DNA of 64,000 bases, from NCBI GenBank assembly GCA_010093515.1, contig MU001693.1, forward strand, positions 116,764 through 180,763. The letters run 5' to 3'. Positions 22,174 to 34,000 of the stretch are shown here, in pieces. The stretch is from Lineolata rhizophorae. Lineage: Eukaryota > Ascomycota > Dothideomycetes > Lineolatales > Lineolataceae. The stretch's first letter is position 1; each line of letters begins with the position of its first letter. The notes below the pieces were generated by a model, which was given only the letters and a program-made list of their open reading frames with translations, was not told where the DNA came from and ran no database searches. The translations under genes and the position numbers were made by a program.

Positions 22174-24552
22174 ATGCGCGGGAAGCTTTTCCCGGCCTTG
22201 AAGCGCGTTTTCTTTCAGCCCTGCGCTTCTGCTTTCCACCCCGCTCGAGCTTGTTCGACTCATCTGCAACCTTTGACTCATTGCTCCGTGCCGGTTGCCG
22301 CATTCAGAACACTAGCAAAACGACCGCCGCCTCTTCACCGAGCTTTCACTTCTGCACGGCCAAAATCATACTTGTGGCATCCCACAATGACCACCGTAAA
22401 CACCTCCTCTTCGGCGGATACCATGGAGCAGCTGACGAGCACGCTGAAGAAGTTCGGCCTCGACACGGTGCCAAAGTTTGACGGCACATATCCGGACCTC
22501 AACATTGTAGATGTGTACCGCTCACATCTGACGGATTTGCTCGTACCTATCCTTCCTACCGACAAAGCGGATCCGGCGGTCGTGTATAAGAGCTTGCAAT
22601 GGACGCAGTCGCTAGACAAGGGTGATCTTGTGCTCCCGGTAGCGGCGCTCAGGATCAAGAAGAGTCCCAAAGACTTGGCCCAGGAGCTGGTTGATAAGGT
22701 GCGCACTTTCTTTTACGTGTGCTCAAATTTCATTTGACTGTGACCGCACACTGACACCGGTATTCTATCGCTCACTGCAGTTCCCCGAATCTCCCCTCGT
22801 CCAAAAGCCCGTGTTCGCGCAAATGTTCCTCCAATTCTTTTTCAAGCCCTTACCGCTCGCCCAGCTTGTGCTCCCGGCAATCCTCAAGCAAGGTCCCTCA
22901 TATGGTTTCAACCCGAGCCTCGGCCTCAAAGACCCCACCGACCCCTCCAAAGGCAAAAAGAAGATGGTGCTCGAATTCTCCTCGCCGAACATCGCGAAGC
23001 CGTTCCACCAGGGCCACTTGCGCAGCACCATCATCGGCGCGTTCCTGTCGAACCTGTACGAAGCGGCCGGCTGGGACGTGATCCGCATGAACTACCTCGG
23101 CGATTGGGGCAAGCAGTACGGCGTTTTGGGCGTTGGGTTCGAGAAGTTTGGCAACGAGGACGCGCTGCAGGAGAATCCGATCGGACATTTGTACGACATA
23201 TATGTCAAGATTAGCTCCATTGCGCGCGACGAAGCCGAAAAGATCAAGGCAAAGGAGGAGGAAGTAAAGGCAACGCAACACAGGGATGAAGATGAAGCCA
23301 TAGAGGTGGAGGCGGAACTTGAGCGCATGCGGGCCGAGTCGGTAGACGAGCAAGCGAGACTGTACTTCAAACGTATGGTAGACGGGGACAAAGAGGCACT
23401 AGGCACATGGAAACGCTTCAGGGATCTCAGTATCGAGAGGTACAAGAAGACGTACGCTAGGCTAAACATCCAGTACGACGAGTATTCAGGCGAGTCACAA
23501 ATCAAGGACGAAAGCATGGACAAGGCCGCAAAACTCATGGAGGAGAAAGGGGTGTCAGAGGTGTCAGACGGGGCCGTGCTGGTCGACCTAACGAAGTACA
23601 GCAAGAAACTAGGGAAAGCTCTGGTTAAGAAGAAGGATGGCACGAGTCTGTACTTGACCAGGGATATCGGCGCGATCTTCGAGCGATGGGAGAAGTACAA
23701 ATTCGACAAGATGATTTATGTCGTGGCATCACAGCAGGACTTGCACCTCGCCCAGTTGTTCCAGATAGTTTCTGCGATTGGCGAGAAGGAACTTGCTTCC
23801 CGATGTCAGCACATCAACTTCGGCCTCGTGTTGGGTATGAGCACAAGGAAAGGGACGGCCAAGTTTTTGGACGACATCTTAAAAGACGTTGGCGATAAGA
23901 TGCACGAAGTGATGAAGAGCAACGAGGCCAAGTACGTCCAGGTTGAGGACCCAGATAAGACTGCGGACATTCTCGGCATCTCAGCGGTCATGGTACAGGA
24001 CATGACGGGCAAACGGTATGTTTTTCTTAGTTCGTTCTATTCTCGTGGCGTGCTCTAACGGTAGATGAATAGGATCAACAATTACGAGTTCGACATAAAC
24101 CGCATGACATCCTTTGAAGGAGACACCGGCCCATATCTTCAATATGCGCACGCCCGTCTCTGTTCCATCACCAGGAAAGCCCAGCTAAGTGACGAAGAGA
24201 TCGCGACTGCGGACTTCTCCTTGCTTTCGGAGAAGCACGCCGTCGACCTGATCCGCGCGCTGGCGCAGTGGCCCGACGTCTTCGTCAACACGCTTCGCAC
24301 TCTCGAGCCCGTCACGGTGCTGACGTACTTGTTCAAGATGACTCATGCGCTCAGCTCTAGCTATGACCACCTTCAGGTCGTGGGAAGTGAGCCGGAAAAG
24401 AAGAAAGCGAGGATGGCGCTGTACAACTGCGCCAGGCAGGTGCTGAACAATGGCATGAGGTTACTGGGGCTGACACCGGTAGACCGGTAAGTATCAACAT
24501 GCACCGTGTCCTGTATATGTGGACTTCAGCTGACTCTTTTTTTAGTATGTAA
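22174..24552 (+). CDS. Arginyl-tRNA synthetase, probably cytosolic and mitochondrial forms
   Basis: Four exons: 22174-22698, 22781-24015, 24073-24486 and 24546-24552. The long form has 726 residues; starting at the in-frame ATG 22387 gives 655. The enzyme attaches arginine to tRNA-Arg. Class I signatures are visible: SSPNIAKPFHQGHLRSTIIG with the HIGH-type HxGH at residues 251-254, NYLGDWGKQYGVL, and MSTRKG near residue 528 in place of KMSKS. The end of the protein is the DALR anticodon-binding domain (YAHARLCSI onward), ending GLTPVDRM. Residues 1-71 of the long form are Arg/Ala/Ser/Pro-rich with few acidic residues (MRGKLFPALKRVFFQP), a good mitochondrial presequence, so alternative starts may serve both compartments. 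Introns are 82, 57 and 59 nt. The last exon codes only one nucleotide of Arg, Met and the stop. Confidence 0.95.
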
Positions 24553-26323
24553 GCCGCTAGATCACAGAGCGCGTTGTGCATTCCGTGAGAGAAAGGCGAT
24601 ATGCTGTGATTACGGAAGCAGTGGCTAACTATGCCTATTCCGTTCTTGTTGACCAATGAAAAGGCATTTACACCGCTGGAATGGCATGCGAGAAAGAAGA
24701 AGAACCCATAAACTCAATCAATGAGATATCAACTGTCAAACTTCACGGGAACATTGGCTGCTGCACACCATTGCGATCCGGAGTTTCGGAACTGCTTGCC
24801 GTCTCACTTGCAAATCGCGGTCCCAGGCCCCACTCACGGAGAATCCAAACAACTTCTTCCGGCGGCAAGTGGATCTAGTGATTCGATGATGCGCGTTGGA
24901 GTGGGACCCGGAAAGACATAGCGCTCCTAACCCCCTCCTCCCTTTCCCCTGCCCACGTGGCACCGCTGCCCAACATTGGGGCGTGAGAGCCCTACGACAC
25001 GACGCCGGCCCATCCGCTAATGCTCAACCAAGGCTTCAGAGCCTCCGGTTTGCGCCGAACCCGGTAAGATGCGCGGCGAACAACGCACCTGCAGATGAGA
25101 CCCTGAAAAGCAAGAGAGAGGGGGGCAAAAAAAAAAAAAGGAAGGGAATGGTACTAGCTTTCACCGTTCGGGTAGGCTCCGAAAATGCCCACCAGTGATG
25201 CCCGGGACCGTAAATGACAGGAGCGCCAACTCACCCACTGATGCCAGCCTTATCCCGTCATGGCAGCGTTTGACTGGCGCCCCTTCCTTTGGGAGGCCGA
25301 TCACGGCTAACGTCATTTCCGCAAAGTTCGGTGATGTGGTTGTTTTCCTCTGCGCCATCCCCCATTCCTGTTTCCTCTTTTCTTGTCCCGGCGCCCTCCT
25401 CCCCGTGTCTCACCCACTTGGTATTCGACGGCCAGCAAAGCGTTCCTGCGTCCCTACATACCCGACAAGATCAATTGGGTCAATCGGGTCTCGCCGGCCT
25501 TTTGCCCGCTTTTCAAGCCCGTCTTCGCTCTCAGCAAAGGCCCCTTCTGACGTGGCCTGGCCTACTGCGATGTGCGCCGCGGGCCGCCGAGACGCACCCG
25601 GCGCCGCAACGGGCAGGACCTGCGGGGAGATCTTGTCATTGGCCGCACGTCGACGTAATTCTGCTGTTGCACACATCCCTTTTTTTTTAAACCCTGATTT
25701 TCCAACGGACGGCGGCTCGGAATGGTTGCTCGTGTGCTCGCTCGACAGGTTTAGTGGCGCTAGGCGCCTACGCCGCCGCCGCCGCTGCTGCCGTGTGTGG
25801 CACTCAACGGTCCTTTTTTTTTTTTTTCAACCATTTCTCAACCCGGCCGTCGGGTCTTATATGGAGTCTCGTTGGGCTTAGAAGCGCCGAGCTACTACAT
25901 ACGCAGTAGGCGGACTCTTCCCAGATTGGCTGGGTTTAGCGGGAACACCTACCCGCATAGTGGGCCGCCAAAGCAAGATCCAAAATTTTTGTCCGCCATC
26001 CACTACATAGCACACCGGGAAGCCAGGATGCATGGCAGGAATGGAATATATCCCAATCGATTCGTCTTGGGAACAGACGGTTCGTGGCGCAGGCTCCCTG
26101 CATCGGGGACGTCCGTGCATCAGTGACACTCACACACTCACACACACTCACAAGGCCATGGCCACCACCACAACCGCCCCCCCAAAAAGGAAAGCCGCCC
26201 CCCCTCCCCCGGGTTGCGGCTGCTCCCGGTCAGCCGCGCCCGCCCGCCCGCCCGCCGCTTCGTCCCGCTCTGCCTCGGTCCCTCCCCTACGTAGTACGTA
26301 GTGTACCCTCCCACGACCACTAC
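24553..26323. other. Intergenic, left of the assembly gap
   Basis: No supported gene. Homopolymer runs occur near 25127-25139 (A), 25679-25688 (T) and 25813-25827 (T). ORFs here are not family-like. Confidence 0.4.
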
Positions 26324-26478
26324 NNNNNNNNNNNNNNNNNNNNNNNNNNNNNNNNNNNNNNNNNNNNNNNNNNNNNNNNNNNNNNNNNNNNNNNNNNNNN
26401 NNNNNNNNNNNNNNNNNNNNNNNNNNNNNNNNNNNNNNNNNNNNNNNNNNNNNNNNNNNNNNNNNNNNNNNNNNNNNN
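26324..26478. other. Assembly gap (155 N)
   Basis: 155 unresolved bases, flanked by C-rich low-complexity DNA with TACGTA palindromes on the left and by C- and A-homopolymers on the right. The N count may not equal the true length. Confidence 1.
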
Positions 26479-29400
26479 CCCTCCCGCCCCCCCAAAAAAA
26501 AACACACAGCTCAGTCCCGCCCAATCCGACGCAGGCCAGGCCAGCCCCGACCCGATCCGATCCGATCCGGTCCCAGCCGCGTCCGGCCCAGCCCGGGCCC
26601 GCATGAAAAGGAATGGCGAAAAAGCCTTGTTCCCCAACTGGCCCAATGGCGAGCCCGGGCGGCCTCAGCCCTCCCCTCCATGGAGGGGGGGGATGAGATT
26701 GGATGCAGAAGCGTGGGAAAGAAAAAAAAAAAAAAAGGGTACGACGGTGCTGGATTCGAGAGGCGAAAGGTGGAAGAGGCGAGGCGGTGAAGGGGCGACC
26801 CGGGCAGGGCCAGGGCGGGGCGTGGTGCATGTTGCTTGCTGGCTTGCGTGCTCTGTGTGTGTAGGTAGGTAGGTAGGTAGGTAGGTAGGTAGGTAGGTAG
26901 GTATGAGCGAGAGTCCGGCCGGACGCGCGAGGCAGACGCGCGACACCCCGTCGCCCCGTCGGTGGTGGCTCGCTCTGCGGGGACTGACGCCGCGGTCCTC
27001 GACTCTCGCGCGCCTTATGCGCGAGCCGTTTGTGTGCATGCAGCGGGCGGCGCTGCGGGCTGCGGGCTGCGAGCCTGCGGGCAGGGAGCGCGAGGCTAAG
27101 CTGCCTACGTATTTGGGTACGTACATGCACAGCAGTACTGCTACGTACGTATAGGTATATGCTGGGCTAGCTAGGCAGCAGGCGGGCATGGTGAGCGCCG
27201 CCAGTGGCCCTTTTGCCTAGGGACCCATGGAGCCATCGCGTCGGCGGGGAATTTGGAGTGGCGTGGCGGGCGTGATGGTGGGTATGGCGGGGCAGCTGGA
27301 CGCAGAAGCGAGCGTCACACTGTCCTCCTGATATTGGAGCCGGTCCTCCCATCTCCATTCGACGTAGGCAGGGCCCGACGCAGAATCCGGAGGTTATTGC
27401 GACAGGTCGCACATTGGTCGTGCGAGATCGTACAGCCTTGGTTCGAAGCCCAGAAAGCGTAGGTACCGACTGGCATCACAAGCCGTGGTCCCGCGGCGGT
27501 GATGTCGCGCTGCCCCGCGTGGGCGAGGGCAGAGGGAAGGGAGGGGCAGAGCAGGGCAGGGCAGGGCGACGCGACGGGAGGATTGGATGCCTCGCACACC
27601 ACCAGCCAGGCCGGCCGCCTGGCCTCGACTCGACTGGCCGCCGGCCACCGGCCCGCAGAGAGCCCCCGCTCTTTTCCTCTGCCGCGCTCCACCCGTGCGT
27701 CCCGAGATCGTGGGACCCGGCCGAAGCGCTCAGCCCGCGTGGCGGGCAGCAGCGCGACTCGAGGCCGTGACTGGACCGCGCCGCCGAACCGTCTGATGAC
27801 ATGCAAACCGGGTGGATCCAAGGCAGGCGCAAGAAAGAAAAAAAAAAAAGTGCGAAAAAGAGAACACCAAGCCCCGTTTCCCGCTCGACGGGATCGGAAT
27901 CATTACGTACGGCGGGCTGAGCGACCGGAGCAATAATAGCGGCTAATCGCAGTCGCTCGACTTCAATCTGAGACGGCCGAGGCGTGCGCGTGCGCCTCTT
28001 CAACACCCACCCCTCCATGCTCCGCTCCCTCCCGAGGAGGCTGTGTCGCGCATACGACCGCCAGCCAGGCGGCCGGCGAGACATGGGGAATCGTCGAAGA
28101 GCCATACGCACGCCGCGGTTCCCCATCCTGCCTTGGGTGGCTCAAGTGTTCGCCGGGCCGGATTTCTTCCCCCCCGTGATCGCTCGGAGTCTCGAGACGC
28201 GAGACTCGAACGGAGAGGGAGGCGGCAGAAGAGAGAGACAAGAAGGGAAAATTAGAAATCGTCTCCCCACCATCAGCGAACGCGGCCGGAGCATCCCGTC
28301 CGGTCTCCCAGTCCCCGCGCCCGCGCGTCGAAGGTGGGCTGGGGCCGGGGTCGTCTCACGATGGCTTGGCCTTCTGGCCGCCCGGTCTGCCCCCCCTTTC
28401 TCCTCCGGGTTCGGCATATTTGACGAGAGGGCGCGGGAAGATGATGAGATGAGGAGCCGGGACGGGCTTGCAACATATCTTCTCGTTGGTCCCAAAGATA
28501 GCTGCGACCGCACGACGACGGTTCGCCGGCGTCGCTGCGACCCGGCACGGCAACTCCCCGCGGCGGCGAGAACGAGACCCGAGACCATGCTGGGCTTCGA
28601 GCGTGGAGTGCGACGGCCGCGGTCATCTGTAGCCTCTGAAGGAAGACGCCATCATCGCGCGCCCACTCAAGTTGACTTTCCAACTACGCCGTTCCGAGTA
28701 GGGCGCTTGATGGTCGAGCGTCAGTCCGCAAGCAACATGCTTGCGCGGAAACCTCGCCCCGCTTATCTTCAGAACGATCCAGAAGCGGCATTTTGCTACG
28801 TAGACGTCTGGACACCGGCGACAATCCGCGATAATCCATGGAGGTCGGGGAAACGAGGGGTCAGCCAGGCGGAGAGGTGAAGGTGGTGCCCCTCCTTCCT
28901 TCCTCCGCGCCCGCGCCCGCGGCCCATCATGGTGCCGTCCAACACCCCCCTACCCCGGTCGCGTGTAGGGGGAACCCGGATTCTTTCCGAATCCTCAGCC
29001 ACCACCAACTCGACGCTTCCTTGTCTCGTTCGCAGAACCGCGGGCCAGTAGGAGGCCGCGACGCGGGCCCGGGCACACCGGCGGGGGCAAGAGAAGAAGA
29101 AAGGCGTGCCCGAGGCAGCAGGCGCCGTTTGGGAGCGACGGGCCCGCGGTCATTGGGCGGGACGCGTCGCCCGCCCGTCGAAACGGCCGCCCCGTCCGCT
29201 GGGTCCCAACCGCCGGCGCCGTCGTCGAGTCACCCGGCCAGTCCACCTTCGAAACCACCCTCCACCACGGCTCTCCTGCCTGAGTGACGGTTTCAACTGG
29301 TTTCCCCCCGCCGCCGGCGACGGGCGGATGCGCGCTGCGCACGCGAGCGCTTCGTGCGCCCGCCCGGGCGGAGACGCTGGCGATTTGCGAATGCCGCTCC

Positions 29401-31076
29401 GTGGTTGTTGCCTCCGGAGCGAATGCGCGCCGGGGGCACCTCGCGATGCGTTGTCCCGAAAAGGAAATGCACGAGGGCGGGCGCGTGTAGGTGGGTGCGC
29501 GCGCGCGCGCGGGGCCCGGCCGGCCGGGTGCCAGGTGGTGGTGGGCTGGGTTGGGCAGTGACAAAACGACGTACTGTAGGTACATGGCACGGGAGTCACA
29601 GCCGCCACCTGGTCGCCGCTGGGCTCTCCCCCGCGCCCGAAAGCGCTGGCCGCCGGAGCGCCAGCGAGCGCTCGCCGCGCGGACGTGGTGGTAAGTACGA
29701 CGGAGGGCTCACACCGGAGCGCGACGACGACGAAGCTGGGACGAGAGGTCCAAAGGCGCCCGGAATGCGAGACTGAAGGCGGGGCTGGCGGGCGATGGGA
29801 GGGGTCAAAAAAGAGCTGCTGCACATACGTAGTATAGTGAGACCCCGGCAATAGCGAGTCGAAGGGCGAGGGTTGATTGATGCCCGGCGATAAACCTGGA
29901 CCGGGACGGTGTGGTAGGCTGGCGGTGGTGCCTGCGCAGGCCGCGCTTCATCAGGCCGCGAGCCGGCCAGTGACGAGGCCTGGACGAAGACTTAATCAAG
30001 GCCCCCCTCCCCCCCATCCCATGCCTGCCGTCTTCATGCGCCCACGTCCCCCTTCCTCTGTGCAGACAGCCGGACAAGGCTTCGTTTTTGCGTCTTGCTC
30101 TCTACTACGACATACCTACCTACTCCGGCCGCCTACCTACCTGCTTGTCTCTCTGATGCTGCTGCGCCTGCGCCTGCTGTGAGACGCCTCGGACGCCCGT
30201 CATCATCAACCAGTCCGGCTCCTCCTCCCTCTCTCCCCACAGCCCTGTGCTGCGCCGGGCGCACACGCATACATTCGCGCGCGCCCGCCCGATTCTTTTT
30301 TTTTTTTTTTTTTCCCTTTCTTTCATACTTTCCCTTCTCGGGGACAAACGCGGTCGCCTTTCACCCTCATCGGCGCGATTCTTCTCGCTTCCCGCAATTT
30401 CCTCGTGGCTACCTGCGCCCCTCTCCGGAACCGTCGCCGCGCGCGCGCAACACACGCACATCACCCCATCCAGGCCAAGCAATCCTGATTCCGCGCGCGA
30501 GGGGCCGACGACATTTTTCCCTTGTGCTTTGGGACCCCGCCTGCGGCTCAGGCAGGCTTGATCCTCATTCCGCGCGCGCGACAAGGCCCTAGTCCGCCCG
30601 CTCGGGCGCCAGTGCCTTGCGCGGGTCGAGATTGAAGTGCGTCTCGGGCGCGGGCGCTACTGTGGGCTATCGACACGGAGCGGCGGCCGGCAGCGAGTGG
30701 GCCCGGCACCGGCGGGTGACTGGCCGGTGACTGGCCGGTGCCTCTGGCAAGGCTGCCCGCGCGCCCCCTCGGCCGCCGCGCCCGCCTGGCTCGCCCGTCC
30801 CGCGCGCCGGCTCCCTTCCGCCGTTCCTCTTCGCTCGCCTCGCCTCGAACCGCAGCGCTCATCATTTGATCGCCGTCCCACCACGCTTTTCCTCTCTCCG
30901 ACCTGCGCTCCCGCCTCAACCACCGACCGCTCCGCTGCTTCTGCCGCTCCGCACCAGCACGGCACGCCCCGCACCGGCGCATCGCATCCGGTCGCATCTC
31001 CGGCTGACCTGAAATTCTCCTTCCCTTTTTTTTCCACCCGTCGCGCGTCGTCCGGCGCGCTCGGTCGCCGCCTGCC
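26479..31076. other. GC-rich intergenic DNA, right of the assembly gap
   Basis: 4.6 kb of GC-rich, CpG-rich DNA. Long frames overlap on both strands and are Arg/Pro/Gly-rich, as chance frames in such DNA are. T-rich and CT-rich stretches at about 30295-30345 and 31018-31036 probably belong to the promoter and 5' UTR of the gene starting at 31077. An imperfect T-loop-like sequence near 27430 does not fold into a tRNA. Confidence 0.4.
26861..26903. repeat. GTAG tetranucleotide microsatellite
   Basis: More than ten uninterrupted GTAG units. Shorter CCTA/TAGG runs occur at about 30111-30140 and elsewhere in this intergenic region. Confidence 0.9.
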
Positions 31077-34000
31077 ATGCCGCCGCCGGCGCCGTCCAAG
31101 GTCGAGGCCGCGTACGTCGAGGACGCCAATTCGGACCTCGACATCGACGACCCGGTCGAGGGCACCCGCATCCAGGCCAACATCTCGTCTAAGCGCAAGG
31201 ACAGCGCCCACCACGTCTCGCCGCCTCGCCCGCGCCCGGCCCCGCCGTCCGCCGCGCCGCCGCGCGCCGCCGCGGCGTCGTCCCACGGCGCGCCGTCCAC
31301 CGTCGTCGCTTCCGCCAAATCGTCCAAGTCCTCGCGGACCGCGAGAGCGCCTTCCGCCTCCGCCGCCGCGCCTGCCGCCGCCGCGCACCGCCCCGCAGCC
31401 GCGTCGGCCGCGCCTTCGGCCTCTTCGTCCACCATCTCCTCCGCAGGCCTCGACGCCGCCTCGGACTCAGGGTATTCGAGTCACACCGCCGCTACCAGGG
31501 GCAGCGCTGATTCTGCTCAAAGCCTGCAGGGCGGCGTTGCACCCTCCGCCAGGGACGATAACCACAGCAACAGCAGCAGCAACGGCGGCTCGCGCCCTGC
31601 CCAGCCGCGCCGCCCGACGCTCGTCGACCGCCGCCGGGCCAGCGTCTCGCAAGCCCCGCCGCCGCTGCAGACGAACGCCAGCCCGCGAAAATCGTCCGCG
31701 GCCGCCCCGCGCGCCCTCTCCAAGCCCCGCGAAACCCAGCCGCCGCAGCAGCCGCAGCAGCCGCAGCGACCGCAGATGCCCGCCCGCCGGGACTCCAACC
31801 CCACCGTCTGCACCGACCCGTCGTGCGACTGCGAGAGGAACGTCCATCGGGGGCGGCGGCCCTCCATGTCGACGGACCGGCCCGGTGAAATTGACTACCC
31901 TTCGTCGGTGCTTTACAACCACGGGGACCGCTCGCCGCAGTACTACCGCCAGCCGCAGGCTCCTCCCTCGCCGCAAGCGAGCCGCTACGCGCGCGACTAC
32001 CACGGGCCCGTCACCCAAGTTTCCGGGCCGCAACGTCCCCGTCGCGCGTCGTCGGTGCGCGGCCGCCCGATGAGCTTCCATGGCAGCAACGAATACTACC
32101 AGGGCGGCTTTCCCGACCAGCCGCCCCGCCAGCCCGTCGGACCGCCGCCCGCCCGGTCCGCGCACTTCCCCGGGTCCTACGCCATGATGCCGCCCGGCCC
32201 GCCCGGCCCGCCTGGCCCGCCCCAGAGCGCCACCTCCTCTTACTTCCCAGACATAATCCCGTTCGGCCACCAACAGCAGCACATGCAACAGCAGCAGCCC
32301 CCGCCGCCGTCTCCGTTTGGCGCGCGGCCTGCGCTACCGCACAGCGTGACGGACTCGAAGTACTCGACCCGCCGGAACTCGACCTACGGACAGCCGCTGA
32401 TCAGCTATGGGAACTCGTCTACTGCGGCGCCCGAGAGCAGCGCGCCCCTACCTCTTGCCCGGCAGCTACCTAGCGCACGCCAGCCGGACGCCATGATGCC
32501 TGCCCAGTACCGCGACGAGGACATATACTCCGATGACGAGGACGACGAAGACTACACGTCGTCCGACTCGTACGATTCTTCCGAGGACGAGTCGGATGAC
32601 GGCGAGGAAATGGCGCCGACGATTGTGCCGCACCGTACGCTGTCCGCTCGTCAGGCAGATAGGAGCGCACCAATGCCTCGCAAGTACAGCCCTAGGGCTA
32701 CGTATGACGATCAAGAGCGACCTCGGCGGCCCATCCGTGACCGTGACCGCGACCGCGACCGCGAACGAGATCCCGTCCGCGACCGCGAACACGGTCGTGA
32801 GCGTGTCCGCGACCGTGACGTCCAGCCTTCAATGCGCAAACCGTCCACTCGCGCTCGATCTCGCACTACGACCGAGACCACGTCGTCGCGCAACTCGTCC
32901 GACAGGCGTCTTTCGGTCGTGTCGAGCGCACGAACAAAAGCCACGTCGTACTCGAACTCGACGTCGGATTCCGTCCCCTCACGCGGCCTCCCGGTTTCCT
33001 CCAGCCAAGATTTGCGCCCGCGCGATTCGCGTCGCATCTCCTACGATTTGGACGCTGTGACGGAGCAACGCCGCCGCGAGCGCGACCGCGTCCGTGAGAA
33101 GGAGGCTTACACCGAGGCGGAGGCTTATCAGGCCGAGATTGCGGCCAAAGCCCCAGCGCCCCCACAGGAGGTTCGCGAAGCTCGCCGCTCACGAAACGAC
33201 CTGCCCGCGGTGGCTGAACCCCACCGCGAACGCAATCGCGACGGGGAGTACGAGCGTGAGCGCGAGCGCCCACGCAGGCTTACGAAATCACGCCTCGAGG
33301 CGCCAGGGGCGGAACACTTATCGGAAGAACAGAAGCGTGCGGAGACGTACGCGCGCCTTACTGGCGAGGCGCCTCCGCAGGGCGGCTTGGCACCGGCCCC
33401 ACAACTCACGGAGAAGGCGCTCAAGCGCACCGCACGCGACCGGTCCGAAGCTTCATCTTCCAGGAGCAGGGCTAGCAGCTCGCGCGACGGCCGGGGTGGG
33501 GACGCGATTTCAGGTGTCGCACTGGGAACCGGGCCCTCGGGTTCGGGCGCCGCGTCCGCGGGCCCAAGGTCCCGGCTCAGCCGCAGTCTGACCTATTCCG
33601 GGAACAACACCACCGACGCTACTAATAGCAACAACCCCGGCAATAGCAAGACTAGCCGTGGCCCGTCCGATACCCGCGGCAAGAAGAAGCGCGATGCCGT
33701 CCAGGTCGCCGTCGAGTCCAGTTCCGAGGAGGAGTCCGAGGAGGATGACAATGCTGATGACAACGCCACTACTTCGACCGCCCAGCCAATCATCACCACC
33801 TTCCGCATCCCCAACGGCACCAACGTCAACCTCGAGGACGTCGAGGGCCACGACGTCAAGCTGCGATACAACGCCGATGGCTCCGCTGAGGTGGTCATCG
33901 CCGGCAAGCGCGAGGAGAAGGAGGCACGATACCTCGGCGGTAGCGCCGGCGCCGCCGGCGCCGGCAGCGCCGCCACCAAGAGCAAGATGTCCAACAGCGT

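Noticed and set aside
27373-27465. tRNA-like T-loop GGTTCGAAG
   Set aside because: The T stem pairs in only four of five positions, and no D arm, anticodon arm or acceptor stem could be built around it.
29498-29512. GC dinucleotide run as a possible regulatory or structural element
   Set aside because: It is a short simple repeat in CpG-rich DNA, with no other supporting signal.
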